Below the pieces are notes generated by a model that was given only the letters and a program-made list of their open reading frames with translations, searched no databases and was not told the origin of the DNA. Shown in pieces: positions 54,201-64,000 of a stretch of 64,000 nt of DNA (position 1 is its first letter; each line of letters starts with the position of its first letter). The stretch covers positions 17,747,492 through 17,811,491 of the forward strand of contig CM041546.1 in assembly GCA_023238725.1 (NCBI GenBank), written 5' to 3'. A program made the position numbers and the translations under genes. The stretch comes from Scortum barcoo (taxonomy: Eukaryota > Chordata > Actinopteri > Centrarchiformes > Terapontidae).

Positions 54201-57200
54201 AGATTCATTTCTGAAGAATATTTGGTTTGTAGAGCGGGACATTTGAATTCCAAATTACTTACTGTGTGAGGGAGACAATTAGTACTCAAGGATTTTAATT
54301 TTTCTCCTCCTACCACTGCTGCATGCAGTATGAGAAACCTTTTGTACTAAATACGGTTTGATAAAGATGCAACCTGCTATAAGATAGTAATGTGTATAAT
54401 ATGAAAGCTTATAAATACCATGTTCTTAGAAAAAAGCATTTTTCTTGAGGGCTCAGACTGATGATTTTTCTGCTAATTAGCTGTTGTTAGCAGTTATCAT
54501 GGCGGAGTATAATTGGAAAACGTTCACTTATTCAACACTGTTTTAATTAATAATCTACTTTTATTTGAATGGCAAAGATAATGAGTTGTACCGAGCATTC
54601 ACCTTTGATCTCAGTATAAACATACAGTATAGAACTTAATCTGATAGCGCAGGGGTCCTTGGCCATTTAAATACCAAGTCACGGGGGAGAAGGAGAGTCT
54701 GTAATTAGTGGTTATGCCTCTGGCCTGACCCTCTGATGAGAACTGAGGAAATCTCAATGGCAATCTTAAGTTATTGTCTGTGATACTGTAATTGCAGCCA
54801 GGGGGGAATGTACATTACTCTGACATTATCTCCATTAAAGAGCAAAACAGACAGTTTCGGATGAGTTTCTATGCATGTGTGTACTGCGCAGTGGTTTCAT
54901 GTGCGCAGATGTTTTTCTGCAGATAGTGGGAGTGCTCCTGTTTTACATTACAGTACATAAATGCACACAAGTCAGCTGCCATCCAATCAAATTACGCAGT
55001 ACCAGGAATCTGTCCTTTTCGATGTTATCTTGCTTCCTTTCCCCTATGACCATTCCACTGAGAACATCTGGCACTAAAATGCTCTTGCTGTATATAATCA
55101 GGGGCATGTTGCTTTGAATAAAAGCATCTATTACAGCTGTACTCCTGCTTCTGCATAACATCCACTGGATTTCAAAAGGAGAGAGACACATCTCTGCATC
55201 TATGTGTAAGCCACAATCAATTCATTATGTAGATTTTTTTAAATATAGTATAGCCACCTTAAGAGATGTATCTTGTTATGTAATTGTAATGGAAATTTAA
55301 TATACTGCACTACAGAAGTGCCTGAGTCACTCTTAGTTAAAAGTGATGACAGCAGTGTTACTAGATAGGACACTGTTTTAAAACTTCCAACACAGCACAA
55401 GTGAATTTAATGCTGTCAGTAAGAGACTGAATATGCACAAAGAGAGATAAATTTTTTTTTTCAATTTTTCCACTTGGTACAGGGCAAAAGGGGTAGAACA
55501 AAACACAAAAGCCCACCAGTTATCAGATCAGCACTAACTCTCTTTTAATTAATTCAAACTCCACAGATGAATAAACATCCAGCTCTTTATTATACAGCAT
55601 GTGAGCAATCGGGAATCAAACATTAATTAAGGCTTCACCCGCAAAATACTGTTTTAATATAACGCAGCCTGTGTGAGGACAGAGAGAACGCTCTTTTATT
55701 GCTTCTTGTTGTCATTTCTTTTTTTAAACTCAACGCCGCACTGGGTGCCAGATATCATTCCAGCATTGTGGTTCTTTGAATTAAAGTGCTGTTGTGTCTG
55801 AATAAAGCCACAAGGAATATTTACGTAACTGACACCTACTGTATGTCTGAATGACAAAAAGCAATCACTTTAACAGCTGTATGAAACCAGCAATGTTACA
55901 CGTTGAATCCTGCACTCAGCCTTCAACTATCCCCGAACACAACGCACCTGCTATCCTCTCGTTGTTTTGTGTAACACTGTTTGTCTTTTAGTTTGGGTGT
56001 AAAGCACTTTTGTATACTTAGTTTGATTAAAGGCTTATGCAAATGACTGTAATTATTATTTTTACTACAGAGCTTTACCAGTGCAGACCCATCACTGTGT
56101 GAAACCTAAGATTACATACCTCCATTGCACTGTAGTACATCTTCTTTGCGTCCTCGTCTGTCTTGTCTGACATCAGAAATGATTTGATCAGATACTCGTA
56201 GAAACTATCCCCGAGGCCACCGATGGAAACATGATCTAAAACGGGGAAAAGGAGGGAAAATATTCAGCACGGCCACACACACAGTTTTCTATTCAGCGTA
56301 TCTGCAGGCCTTGAAAAGTTTTTCAAAAGCATCAGTTTCAACAAAAAAGTCCAAAATTTAATTAGCAAAAGTCAAGTTATTTTATATAGGCCATATAGTC
56401 CCTTGTGGTCTGATATTTTCATACTTTGGCCTATATGATTGTGAAACAGGTATTAAATAGCGTTTTATGTGGCATTATGTTTAATTTAGTGAACCCTGCA
56501 GGAACTCTGTTCCTCCATTTACAAATCATGTCTTACAGACATGTCTGATTTGCTGGTGTTACAAATGTTTTTGTGTCTTGTGGTAGAACACCCTAAACAT
56601 GAGGGAACAACTCCATTCTAATTGTATTATCTAGATTTTGTCACTATTTCTTGGCTTTTTTTGAGTAATTTGTGGCGTGCATGATCATGTACTGTGAACC
56701 CACATGCTCTCGGTTCACTGGTGGTAGAAAATAGTTTATTTGAAAGTTAAAACCTAAATTATGTAACACACTTCAAGCTTGTGAGTGGAAATTGAAACAA
56801 GTGGCTGTTGATTTTCCTCCTACCCGCTCCAAGTCCTCATTCAAATTCATAAAGGTGAATATGATATTGCAGTGGAGGCGTGCATGAGTCTGAATCCATC
56901 CACTCATGCCCATTGCCTCGCACACACCTTCACTGACTCCTCCGTAAGGTTACCACAGTGCTGCTGTGTTTGTCCTTGACACTGACAGATGAGGGAGGGC
57001 TGTGAGGCAAAGATTTCTTTTTCCATTGTTGCAATAAATATATACAGTTTTGCTTCTCTACACGCTCACCTACAACAATGAACAATTAGCCTCCGTAATC
57101 ATCCAGATTACCACCTTTTCAGTCTCGGCATTGTCCTGTCCCATGAATTTTTTTTTCTCAACTCCTTTCAGGTAAATCTGAAAGATCCCATTTCCTGAAG

Positions 57201-60200
57201 TAATTGAATTCATTATCATTTTAATAACCCAGAGCAATGGGAGTCATATAGCCACTGCTATGAGCTTGATATTAAAAATGAAAGGAAAAGGACGGATGAG
57301 TGGATGACACAGACGAGCAGCTAAAACAGCTTTGATACGTGAGGTGACTTGTCAGCGTGAAAGGCAATGACACGGGGAAGGTAAAAATGTGAAGTGACAT
57401 TCGGTGAACTCAGACTCTCATACTGCCACCTTGACCCACATTGGGAAAACACAATTACTATGATGCTCACTATATTACGAGAATGACCTTCCTAGAGCAG
57501 CTCAGAGATGGATGTGCCACTGAGGTCACTTTTTTTTTTTTCTTTTAATAATTTACGAGAGCCATTGACCTTGTCCTTCATTCTTAATTAACCCCTTCAG
57601 CACATTTCTCTATAACTCAAATGCAACCATTATCATACAGTAACTTCACAGGTGTTCAGCCAGAGTGAAATGCAGTACTTACGTTGGACCCAGTTGCCAC
57701 TGACTGGACTGAGGAAGTTGGGGTACAGCCCGTGAGGTTTTTCAATCTTGTTGAGTAGTTTTCTGATGTTCATCACCTGCAGAGATACCAGGGTACAAAT
57801 GAATGTCATTGGCATGCTGCACTGCCATGGCTTAACTCATTCAGCTATTATATTATATATATTTATTATATATATTTATATATATTTATATCGCACCTTC
57901 TCTGTGTAGATGGGATTGTTGGAGAGCTCTGACAGATGGACAAATTCGAGGTGAAGGGTCCCGAACTCAGCCAGGATGCTGCTCCCGGCTGAGGCCCAGC
58001 CCCAGCTCCAACTGGTGCCACTGCAACAGAGACAACATCCAAACAGGAGGCCTAAGTATCGTGGCTGTTACACACAGGCATCTACAGGTACAAAGACTTT
58101 AACAACATTACTGTAAATACAGAGCAATTAGAAAAAGTACATCACCAAGGTGGAAGAACATTGTACATGGAGACAGATTAACAGCTTTTTTAATCACTGT
58201 GTCTCTTCACAGTGTAGGTGTAACAGTCCTTGTGTTGGTATTAATACTGTCAAAAATGCAACCAACAAATAAGCAGAAGTGTGTGTCTTTTTCTCTGAAG
58301 GTGGGTGAAAATGGAAGGGAAGGGTGTACGATGACGGTCAACAAGCTCGTTAATCACGACCACAGCCCATCTTCTATCTGTCATTAGTTTTATATGCTTC
58401 CTTGTTTTACAGTTTGGGTGATTCATAATGAACAGTAGATAGTTTCCTGCTTTCAAGTGTCCAAAAGATTTATCACAACCATTATTATTAGTTTATTACT
58501 GAGTACAATGCTATGCTCACTGTGTAAAATTGTTAAATGTCCATGTTTACTAGTTAATTAAGCCTAATGTTGTGAAGTTTGTTGTAGAGCTGAAGAAGAG
58601 TGCAATATAATAGTTTAAACCTGATGTGATAGTAACGTAAGTAGAAATAAATTTACTGACAGTGAAGGAATATGAAAAAAAAAAAAAACTTCCTTCTCTT
58701 CTTCTAAGTACAGCACTGTCTTCTGAATTTCTTCCTGTTTTGATGTGAAGTTCTACTGAGTTAAAAGTTTTATGGGCAATTCTAGCTTCATATGACCTCA
58801 GCAGCACTATTACTCGTAAACTCAGTAAACCCAGTGTGATCCTTCTCTCTTGGCGTTTCTCAGTATTCACTGAACATCGCATTCAGAATATGCTGCAGCT
58901 GAACAAAGTTGTAGAAAGTATCCGACTCTGAGTGCCTGCTGGACCTCTTGGCCTTCTGTACTCAGATACTCTGCTTAATGCATCACAACAGGCTTTTTAT
59001 TCCCTTTTCAGATGGAAATCAATAACCATCAACTGTACGTCTTCAGAGACCTGTATAATGCATTCCAGTACAAGTGTATTGATCTACTTGAACTTTTTAC
59101 TGTTGTCATTTGTGGTTTTCAGAGTTTGACCATCCACTTAAACGCAGTCCTCCTGAACTATGTGAAACACCAGAGCTGCAATGACTTGTTCAATTAATCG
59201 GTTGGCAACAATGTTGATGCTTGATAAATAATTAAAAACTTTTTATGAGCAGAAATGCCAAACACTCACTGGTTTCGGCCTCTGAAATGTGAAGATTTTG
59301 AATTTGTGACTGTTGGTTGGACAATACAAATAGTTTTAATACATCACCTTGGGCTGTGGGGAGGTGAATTGTGGGGAATCAGATTTTAATACTTCATAGT
59401 CCAGCCAGTAAATAAATGAGTCAAGAATATGATCAGCAGTTTTAATCTTCAGCTGCAGCATAAGAATTAAGCCAAAGCTGCTCTAAATTTAAGTTCATGC
59501 AACACCCAATACTGATCGTATTAAGGTAACAACAAGAAGATATTAAAGACAATCAGCTGATTTCTTTACCCCAAGAAAAAGAAATTACCATGAACACACA
59601 GTTTTTTTGTGGATTAAACGTTCCAAAACAGCCACAAATCAAGAAGGTGCTGGATGCAAGCAGCTGCTTCACATCTGTCCAAGTATTCAGGCATTTTCTC
59701 ACACTTCTGTGTCTCTGGATGGAAGGGGGCAGAATGTACTGCCAGAGCGACTTTACATATCCTCTAATAGATGCTGGAGAAGATCAGACATCCGGTAATG
59801 AATTGAACTGAATTTGTAAGAAAGGAGGAAGATGGAGCGAGAGGAAAAAGGTAGAGGGTGTGTGAGGGCAGAGAGTTTGCCACGCTCATGAATGCATCCA
59901 TTAAAAGTGTGGGGCCTACATCATTAGGAACTCTTGCTGGAGTCACATCTGATTCCCCCTTTTAAGAAGACTCAATCTAAGAATTAAAGCGGAGGTGCAC
60001 GGAGGAGCAGGTCCTGCGTGTGTGTATGGGGTTGTACATTTCTACATCGCTGTCGCCTGTTGAGCAACGACACTGGCACCCTTTAGTCTTTTCATCCCCT
60101 TCAAGAAACTCTCTCTCTGTTTTAGCTCTTTTACAGCAAGCAGAAATTTAATCAGCTGTTGAAAATTATGAAACACACAAAAATCAATATCTCTTGTCAG

Positions 60201-62455
60201 GCATAATGTGTTGAGGAAATTTGGCATTTTTGTGCATTTTACATCTTTGATGTTTTACAAGGACCACACACGAGTAAAACTGTGATCTCTCAATGTATAA
60301 AATCAAAAGTCAGATTTCTTGATGAAATGTATACCTGCATTTAATTTTAGTTGTAAGTGCTATCAGGACTGTCTTTAGCATTTTACAGGGATTTTTATGT
60401 AAAACACGAACATTATGTTGTTTTATTTATTTGTAAGGCAGTGTGCATGATATTAAACACGCATGTTGGCACAATCTAAACAGTTTATTTACTGCCACAC
60501 TGGTAGAGTGTAAAACAAACAAAGAAACTGGATGTGACCAGAAAAGAAGCAAGCAAAAAACAGGACTACAACTAACTTAAGTTTCAGTATTGATGAAGCA
60601 GCTGATTTTTTTTTTATTGATAAAATTTTCAATTTCAATTAAAAATTGTGTGTTTTTCTGTTTCTGTTTAACAGAAGCTCTTGGCTGGAAGCGTCCCAGG
60701 AGACAAAGAAATCCAGGAAATCTGCATAACTAAGATGCAGGAACTACGATGGGAAATATTTGTTTGGTGTTTATGTCAGAAAAATAACTTAAATTATGCA
60801 TTTCTGCCTACTAGTCTCTTAATCAAGTTGTTGTTTTAGCTGTTTAAAATTAATAATAAGAATAATAGTTTTTCACCTAAATGTTACCATTTGATGTTTT
60901 GTTGGGAGAAAAATGTCTGCAGAGGTTTCGCTGGTCACAATAATACAACAGTAATCATGCAGGAAAGGACTGGAGAATTGCAGTGATTTCTCACTGCCTA
61001 TTTACGTTGTATTGCACAGTACATGTTCTTCTCCAGTGTGTGTGTGTGGGGGTAGTGCTGATGCCTTTATTTGTGTGTCTGCACGTCACTCCACACTCCC
61101 CCACATGACCACACCACGGGCAGCCTGCTTCCTCCTGCCCATCTGTACCACAGACCCATGTTGGTGATGTAGCAGGAATTAACTGTAGACTAAGGTAATT
61201 AAATCTGCCAGCAGCTGTCCAGCTTGGCTGCTGGGTTAATTGGTAGCAGGTGGATGACAGAGGTGCCAGGAAGTTTCTTATAAGATTAGGAAAATAGAGG
61301 GAGAGGAGCGTATACTGTAGGATTTACCAAAATCTTAGAAATGGAAATTAAACAGAGTTTGAAAGTTCAAATTAGGCTGAATAACTTACCAACAATCAAA
61401 CATGGCTGGATTTTAGATTCAGTCTTTCAGAACACTTTATAAAACTGAATCATGTTGTTGTTCATGCCGTGTGTTGATGAGGCAAATGGAGGTAAAGTCA
61501 TGACAGCCTGACTTTACCTCCATTTGCCTCAAATGGAGGCTGGTGATGATAATATGACTCACTGTCAGACTTTTTTCTCACTCTTATTTCAGTCTCACTA
61601 TAAAAATGGTAAGTTACAAAACAAAAGGCACATTTGTTATCCCCTCTCCTGCTTAACAAGGGACAAAGCTAAATCTAAACACACGCACACTTGAAATTAA
61701 CGGTGAAACGGCTCTGAAAATGAAAATGGCTTGAAGTTGTGTTGCATGACCGTGGCATTAACAAGCTCGTGTCAATAAAGATTTTAGATTAGAAAGGTAA
61801 TGGTTTGGAACAGATTAAAAATGAACACAACTCATTTAAAAACATGCAAATATTATTCATTCGATCTTCCAAAGTGTTTGTGAAAACAGATTAATTCTTA
61901 TCCAAATGTCATCGTCATTGTAAAGCTCAGCCTGCAGCTACACTATTGTCAGTAAACAGAGACTGCAGGCCGGTTTGGTTCGACAACTTTCCCCTTTTTA
62001 AATTCACTTTGTCTTCACTTTTATCAGTAAGTCATTTCTGCAAGTTCATGCAGACCTCAAAATTGTTACTATGTAAATTACAGATCTACTTTCCTCTTTC
62101 TAGCTCCTGTAGAACATGTGAACGTTTATTTTTTAGCTGTCCCAGGGCATTGCAATAATTTTAAAGCTGAAATTCAAAATCTGAGTCAGAAGAGGGTTCA
62201 ATACATTATTAGCATATTTTCTATTTGTTGACAACTTGCATATCGGCTCACGCTTTTGAATAACCCTCTGCTGATTAATGCAAACCAGCGTGATATCTTG
62301 ATATGGTCTTTTATCAGGGACGGAGGGCAGTTGGAGGTAAGGGCGGGTGCCGAGACTCACCTCCCCAGGTTGATGACTCCTCGGGGGATTCCTGTCGGCG
62401 TGTTGAAGGCAGGCAGCAGCTTCTCTCCCAGCTCCAGTACTTTATTCTTGAACAA
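43503..62455 (-). CDS. man1c1: Golgi mannosyl-oligosaccharide 1,2-alpha-mannosidase IC, C-terminal 359 residues (8 exons, 5' part outside window)
   Basis: This is a GH47 (class I) alpha-1,2-mannosidase, which removes alpha-1,2-linked mannose from N-glycans in the Golgi using a bound calcium ion. Spliced segments: 62361-62455, 57897-58020, 57683-57776, 56120-56235, 52627-52846, 48508-48680, 45570-45685 and 43503-43644. They total 1,080 nt in one frame with stop TAA. Visible landmarks, numbered in the fragment, are GGLGDSFYEYL (Asp114), a cysteine pair Cys177/Cys209 with the 32-residue spacing of the mammalian Golgi enzymes, YYILRPEV (Glu248), and the calcium-site motif FNTEAHP (Thr334). The family is about 630-650 residues long, so roughly the first 270 residues (cytosolic tail, signal anchor, stem, start of the barrel) are upstream of position 64000. 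MAN1C1 is preferred over MAN1A1/MAN1A2 because SPVSGNWVQHHVS, AEWRGGILDHKMGHLACFSG and EDWVFNTEAHPLP fit the IC paralogue as I remember it. No frameshift or missing key residue is seen. The family is certain; the paralogue is probable. Confidence 0.9.
43945..44160. repeat. fragment (right arm) of the same palindromic repeat, inside man1c1 last intron
   Basis: The segment runs GGTAGGAGGATTTTGATTCTC, CAGACAGAGCCAGGGTAGCTG, TAATCTTTGTGCCAAGATAAC, TAGCTTCATATTTAACATTC and ends near CAAAATGTGGAAGTATC. It parallels the right half of the 38.8-kb element (ACAGAGCAAGGCTAGCTG, TAGTCTTTATGCTAAGC, TGCTTCATATTTACC). The left half is missing. Confidence 0.6.
45169..45237. repeat. (AT)n microsatellite in a man1c1 intron
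   Basis: About 69 bp of alternating T/A with a single TAC interruption near 45221. Confidence 0.95.
45570..45685 (-). CDS. man1c1: man1c1 internal exon, residues 275-313
   Basis: The exon encodes ALERHCRVESGFSGIRDVYT then VTVSHDNMQQSFFLSETLK. The QQSFFLxETLKY segment packs against the calcium site in known structures of the family. SHDN instead of the YDD/HDD of the IA/IB enzymes favours the IC paralogue. It is 116 nt, starts in phase 0 and leaves AA, which is completed by G of the last exon to Lys313. The acceptor is TGTCAG and the donor is GTAAGA below 45570. Confidence 0.95.
45686..48507 (-). other. man1c1 intron, 2.82 kb
   Basis: No exon was found. The interval 46091-46441 has six exact GCTAAT/ATTAGC hexamers and is described among the findings. 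The rest is ordinary AT-rich intron. Confidence 0.75.
48508..48680 (-). CDS. man1c1: man1c1 internal exon, residues 217-274, catalytic Glu region
   Basis: The exon encodes TKLGPEAFRFDGGGEATATR, then LSDRYYILRPEVIESYMYMW and RLTHDPKYREWGWEAVE. The Glu in ILRPEV aligns with the putative catalytic Glu599 of human ER mannosidase I. ESYMYxWR and YREWGWE resemble MAN1C1, while MYMWRLTHDPKYR is also shared with MAN1A1, so this exon alone would be ambiguous. It is 173 nt, entered in phase 1 and left in phase 0. The acceptor is CGCCAG and the donor is GTGAGA at 48502-48507. Confidence 0.95.
48681..52626 (-). other. man1c1 intron, 3.95 kb
   Basis: No exon or clear mobile element was found. It contains a pyrimidine-rich stretch at about 51715-51910 and a block at about 50330-50720 that is free of simple repeats and looks like candidate conserved non-coding DNA. 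Confidence 0.7.
52627..52846 (-). CDS. man1c1: man1c1 internal exon, residues 144-217, conserved disulfide
   Basis: This is the largest visible exon (220 nt). It encodes AIEANLVQKSPGGLTYMAEW, RGGILDHKMGHLACFSGGMI and on to THTCHESYTRS. Cys177 and Cys209 match the conserved disulfide of class I mannosidases. The AEWRGGILDHKMGHLACFSG block is almost invariant in the family. The exon starts in phase 0 and leaves a G that completes Ala217. The acceptor is TGCTGCAG and the donor is GTGAGT at 52621-52626. High GC relative to the flanking intron is visible by eye. Confidence 0.95.
52847..56119 (-). other. man1c1 intron, 3.27 kb
   Basis: Mostly unremarkable AT-rich sequence. Around 53330-53490 there is repeated AAGTACTTT/TTAAGTAAT-type wording that resembles an 'AAGTAAAAGTAC' interspersed repeat I know from fish; its limits cannot be set from one copy. 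Confidence 0.7.
56120..56235 (-). CDS. man1c1: man1c1 internal exon, residues 105-143, catalytic Asp region
   Basis: After the split His the exon reads HVSIGGLGDSFYEYLIKSFL and ends KKMYYSAME. The Asp in GGLGDSFYEYL aligns, by family knowledge, with one of the three catalytic acids of class I mannosidases (Asp463 in human ER mannosidase I). It is 116 nt, entered in phase 1 and left in phase 0. The acceptor is TTTTAG above 56235. The donor is GTATGT at 56114-56119. Confidence 0.92.
56236..57682 (-). other. man1c1 intron, 1.45 kb
   Basis: AT-rich with no recognised repeat or second gene. The T run at 57531-57545 is a simple repeat. Confidence 0.8.
57683..57776 (-). CDS. man1c1: man1c1 internal exon, residues 74-105
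   Basis: The exon encodes VMNIRKLLNKIEKPHGLYPN then FLSPVSGNWVQ. The SPVSGNWVQ string is one of the strongest pointers to the IC paralogue, since IA-type enzymes read NPSSGQWGQ here (from memory). It is 94 nt, starts in phase 0 and leaves one C that completes His105 across the intron. The acceptor is CTGCAG and the donor is GTAAGT at 57677-57682. Confidence 0.9.
57777..57896 (-). other. 120-bp intron of man1c1 with AT-rich tract
   Basis: The shortest visible intron lies between the exons at 57897-58020 and 57683-57776. About 50 bases near its 5' end (roughly 57848-57892) are almost entirely A/T with TATATTTA-type repeats. The other visible introns are 1.4-4.3 kb long. Confidence 0.85.
57897..58020 (-). 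CDS. man1c1: man1c1 internal exon, residues 32-73
   Basis: The exon encodes GTSWSWGWASAGSSILAEFG and continues to NNPIYTEK, the conserved barrel segment around the SSILAEFGTLHLEF motif. It is 124 nt. One leading T completes Ser32 and the exon ends in phase 0. The acceptor is TTGCAG at 58021-58026. The donor GTGCGA (57891-57896) departs from the usual GTAAG/GTGAG pattern at position +4, so it may be a somewhat weak donor. It opens the shortest intron of the gene (120 bp). Confidence 0.9.
59170..59390. repeat. GCTGCAAC-type repeat, fragment in a man1c1 intron
   Basis: AGCTGCAATGACTTGTTCAATTAATC, GCAGAAATGCCAAACACTCAC, TGAAATGTGAAGATTTTG and CATCACCTTGGGCTGTGGGG follow the family order. Confidence 0.5.
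61478..61531. repeat. perfect 23-bp inverted repeat (hairpin), 8-nt loop
   Basis: Left arm TGAGGCAAATGGAGGTAAAG+TCA and its exact reverse complement TGACTTTACCTCCATTTGCC+TCA are separated by eight bases (61501-61508). Confidence 0.95.
62361..62455 (-). CDS. man1c1: man1c1 internal exon (first visible), residues 1-32 of the fragment
   Basis: The exon reads LFKNKVLELGEKLLPAFNTP followed by TGIPRGVINLG, a well-conserved early-barrel segment of GH47 enzymes. The acceptor is a pyrimidine-rich tract ending in CAG just above 62455. The donor is AG|GTGAGT at 62355-62360. The exon is 95 nt, starts in phase 0 and leaves two bases (AG) that join a T in the next exon to make Ser32. The preceding exon of the family, containing the LLSAYYLSGEE-type segment and the first catalytic acid, was looked for between 62456 and 64000 and not found, so it lies outside the window. 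Confidence 0.9.
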
Positions 62456-64000
62456 CTGGAAAGAAAAAAAGAAGGCAACTGGGTAAGCAGACAAATACTA
62501 CACATACAAAATGTTTTCTCTACCATTGTTTACATGTTACACATAAATAATTAGAAAAATATATTTATTGTAAGTGAAAAATGACTGTTACAGGCTGGGA
62601 GTCACAGGCCTGCGTACATTTCCCCTCAGCTTTTCCTCTAAAGATAATTATGTGAAACATAAGGCGCAACAACAGAACTTCAGTAGGATTAAAAGCCACA
62701 ATGTAATCTACAACAGTCCATTTAAAACCGCACTTCCTCCCCATCTCAAGCAGCCAGACTCTCTGAGGCCAAGGCTGAGGCAGTTAATGTATCATCTTAT
62801 GAGCTGGATTATCAGTCACCAAATCTCCATTAGCCACTGGGAACAATGTGTGAAAAAAAGAAAACGAATTGAGCGGAGTAAGATATTGAAATCCTGACAA
62901 AGAGAGAGAGACGTCTGAGGGGACAAAAAGGGTTGAGGTGTTAGAGCAGAGGAGAGAGGACGAGGGGAGATTCATACAAGAGAAAGAAAGCCTCGGAGAC
63001 GAGGGAGAGTATAAAAAGTGATTGAGAAGAGACAGACGTGGCATACAGAGAAAAAACAGTCTAGACAAAGACAAAGCACAGTCAGAATGAGAGTTCGTGT
63101 GCATGGCTGCGGTAAGGAGCTGTGACTCAGCAGAAAAATTGAGGAAGATGAAGAGAAAATGGGGAAAGCAAATTGCAGTGAGAGAGGTAGAAATCACTGG
63201 ACTTTGCTATGAAGAGCATCATTGTTTAGGTAGTCTTTGTAGTGTGGAATATAATGATTTGCTTTTACCTAAGCAAAGTGAACAAGTATTACTGCATTAC
63301 TGTTAGAATATATCCATAATGTCTCCTTAGTGTATCTAAAGTATTTCTTTAAAATCATTTTTCTCATTTGTACCTAAAAACACGTCTAGCATATGCTTAT
63401 GTCTGATGAACCTTACATTCATTATGTGCATAGATTATTCAGAAGTGTTACTCTCGTGCTTTACGTGCCATTTTTACAGCCAGTAGCTGCAGTGTCCTCT
63501 TAAGACCTACCCATGAGCCTTTGCATAAAACACTCATGCATGTTATTGGTGTTCAAAGTGACTCCCGTGAGATCTTTACAGCTTTACAGAGACACTGTAT
63601 CACAGACTCTCTCACCATCAAGAGGAAGGGTTGCAAAATAGTCAGAAAAGTGAATTAATTGCTACACAGATGATTGAACGAAAGAACAAATACATTAGCT
63701 CCTGAATTTCTGCAATTGCTGCAGTTTCCAGAAGAGCAGCATGTCAGAAGATCCTTCATAACATTCAGATTGCTCATTTAAAACATTAAATACATATTTT
63801 TCAAAGAAAGGTGCTGAAACATTTGCATTATGTTGAAAGTGGGGTATGAGGTTATTAGCTATCAAGTATTAGTTTTGAGGAATTTGGGGAAAAGGCACTA
63901 TGAATATAGTCTTTGTCTATCTAGAGCTTCCAGTACTGTGGCTACACAATACTCACAATACAGAAAGTAATGGGATGGGACCAGAGGGGCGTTACACATT
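62456..64000 (-). other. man1c1 intron, part, continuing out of the window
   Basis: No GH47-like exon was found. The + strand is strongly purine-rich (GA) between about 62890 and 63190. This gives open frames of low information content, and they are not taken as genes. Confidence 0.65.

Larger units (their letters stand above)
58021..62360 (-). other. man1c1 intron, 4.34 kb
   Basis: This intron holds a decayed copy of the GCTGCAAC-type fish repeat (about 59170-59390), a possible weaker relative near 60565-60640, and a perfect hairpin at 61478-61531. No exon-like segment continuous with the GH47 reading was found. A run of A at about 58675-58688 is a simple repeat. Confidence 0.75.

Noticed and set aside
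62784..63197. 137-codon minus-strand frame rich in Ser and Leu
   Set aside because: It is the pyrimidine strand of the GA-rich tract and has no GH47 similarity, so it is not the missing upstream exon.

Overview
The window is nuclear DNA from a vertebrate, most likely a teleost fish. It holds a spliced gene with GT-AG introns in an AT-rich background. The background carries microsatellites, a Tc1-like element, BED-finger hAT debris, an LTR and several interspersed repeats that I recognise from memory as typical of ray-finned fish. There is no operon structure, no CRISPR array, and no rRNA or tRNA gene that I could see.

One protein-coding gene is supported. Eight exons on the minus strand (62455 down to 43503) join in frame through consistent intron phases. 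They give 1,080 nt, or 359 residues plus stop: the C-terminal part of a glycoside hydrolase family 47 Golgi alpha-1,2-mannosidase, best assigned to MAN1C1 (man1c1). The N-terminal cytoplasmic tail, membrane anchor, stem and first part of the catalytic domain must lie beyond position 64000. The product would trim alpha-1,2-linked mannose from Man9-Man5 N-glycans in the Golgi.

Positions 1-43502, downstream of the gene, are a gene-poor stretch. Its recognisable contents are: a degenerate SINE-like fragment (about 6.35-6.53 kb); a 619-bp solo LTR with a 5-bp target duplication (9.43-10.04 kb); a retroelement-like tail leading into a long ATCT microsatellite (13.3-13.8 kb); several copies of a 'GCTGCAAC' fish repeat (10.8, 21.8, 24.0, 32.5, 33.4 and 38.5 kb); a Tc1-like element keeping the decayed end of a transposase (26.7-27.3 kb); two independently broken copies of a BED-finger hAT fragment (27.6 and 29.6 kb); and a palindromic repeat with long inverted arms (38.8-39.5 kb). 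The introns hold further repeat fragments and some AT-clean blocks that look like candidate conserved non-coding DNA. One of these has six GCTAAT/ATTAGC sites within about 350 bp.

I did not find an undescribed biological system. The observations most worth a second look are the solo LTR, the paired hAT relics, a 23-bp perfect hairpin at 61.5 kb, the GCTAAT cluster, and two unexplained open frames at 2.8-3.3 kb and 12.7-13.0 kb.
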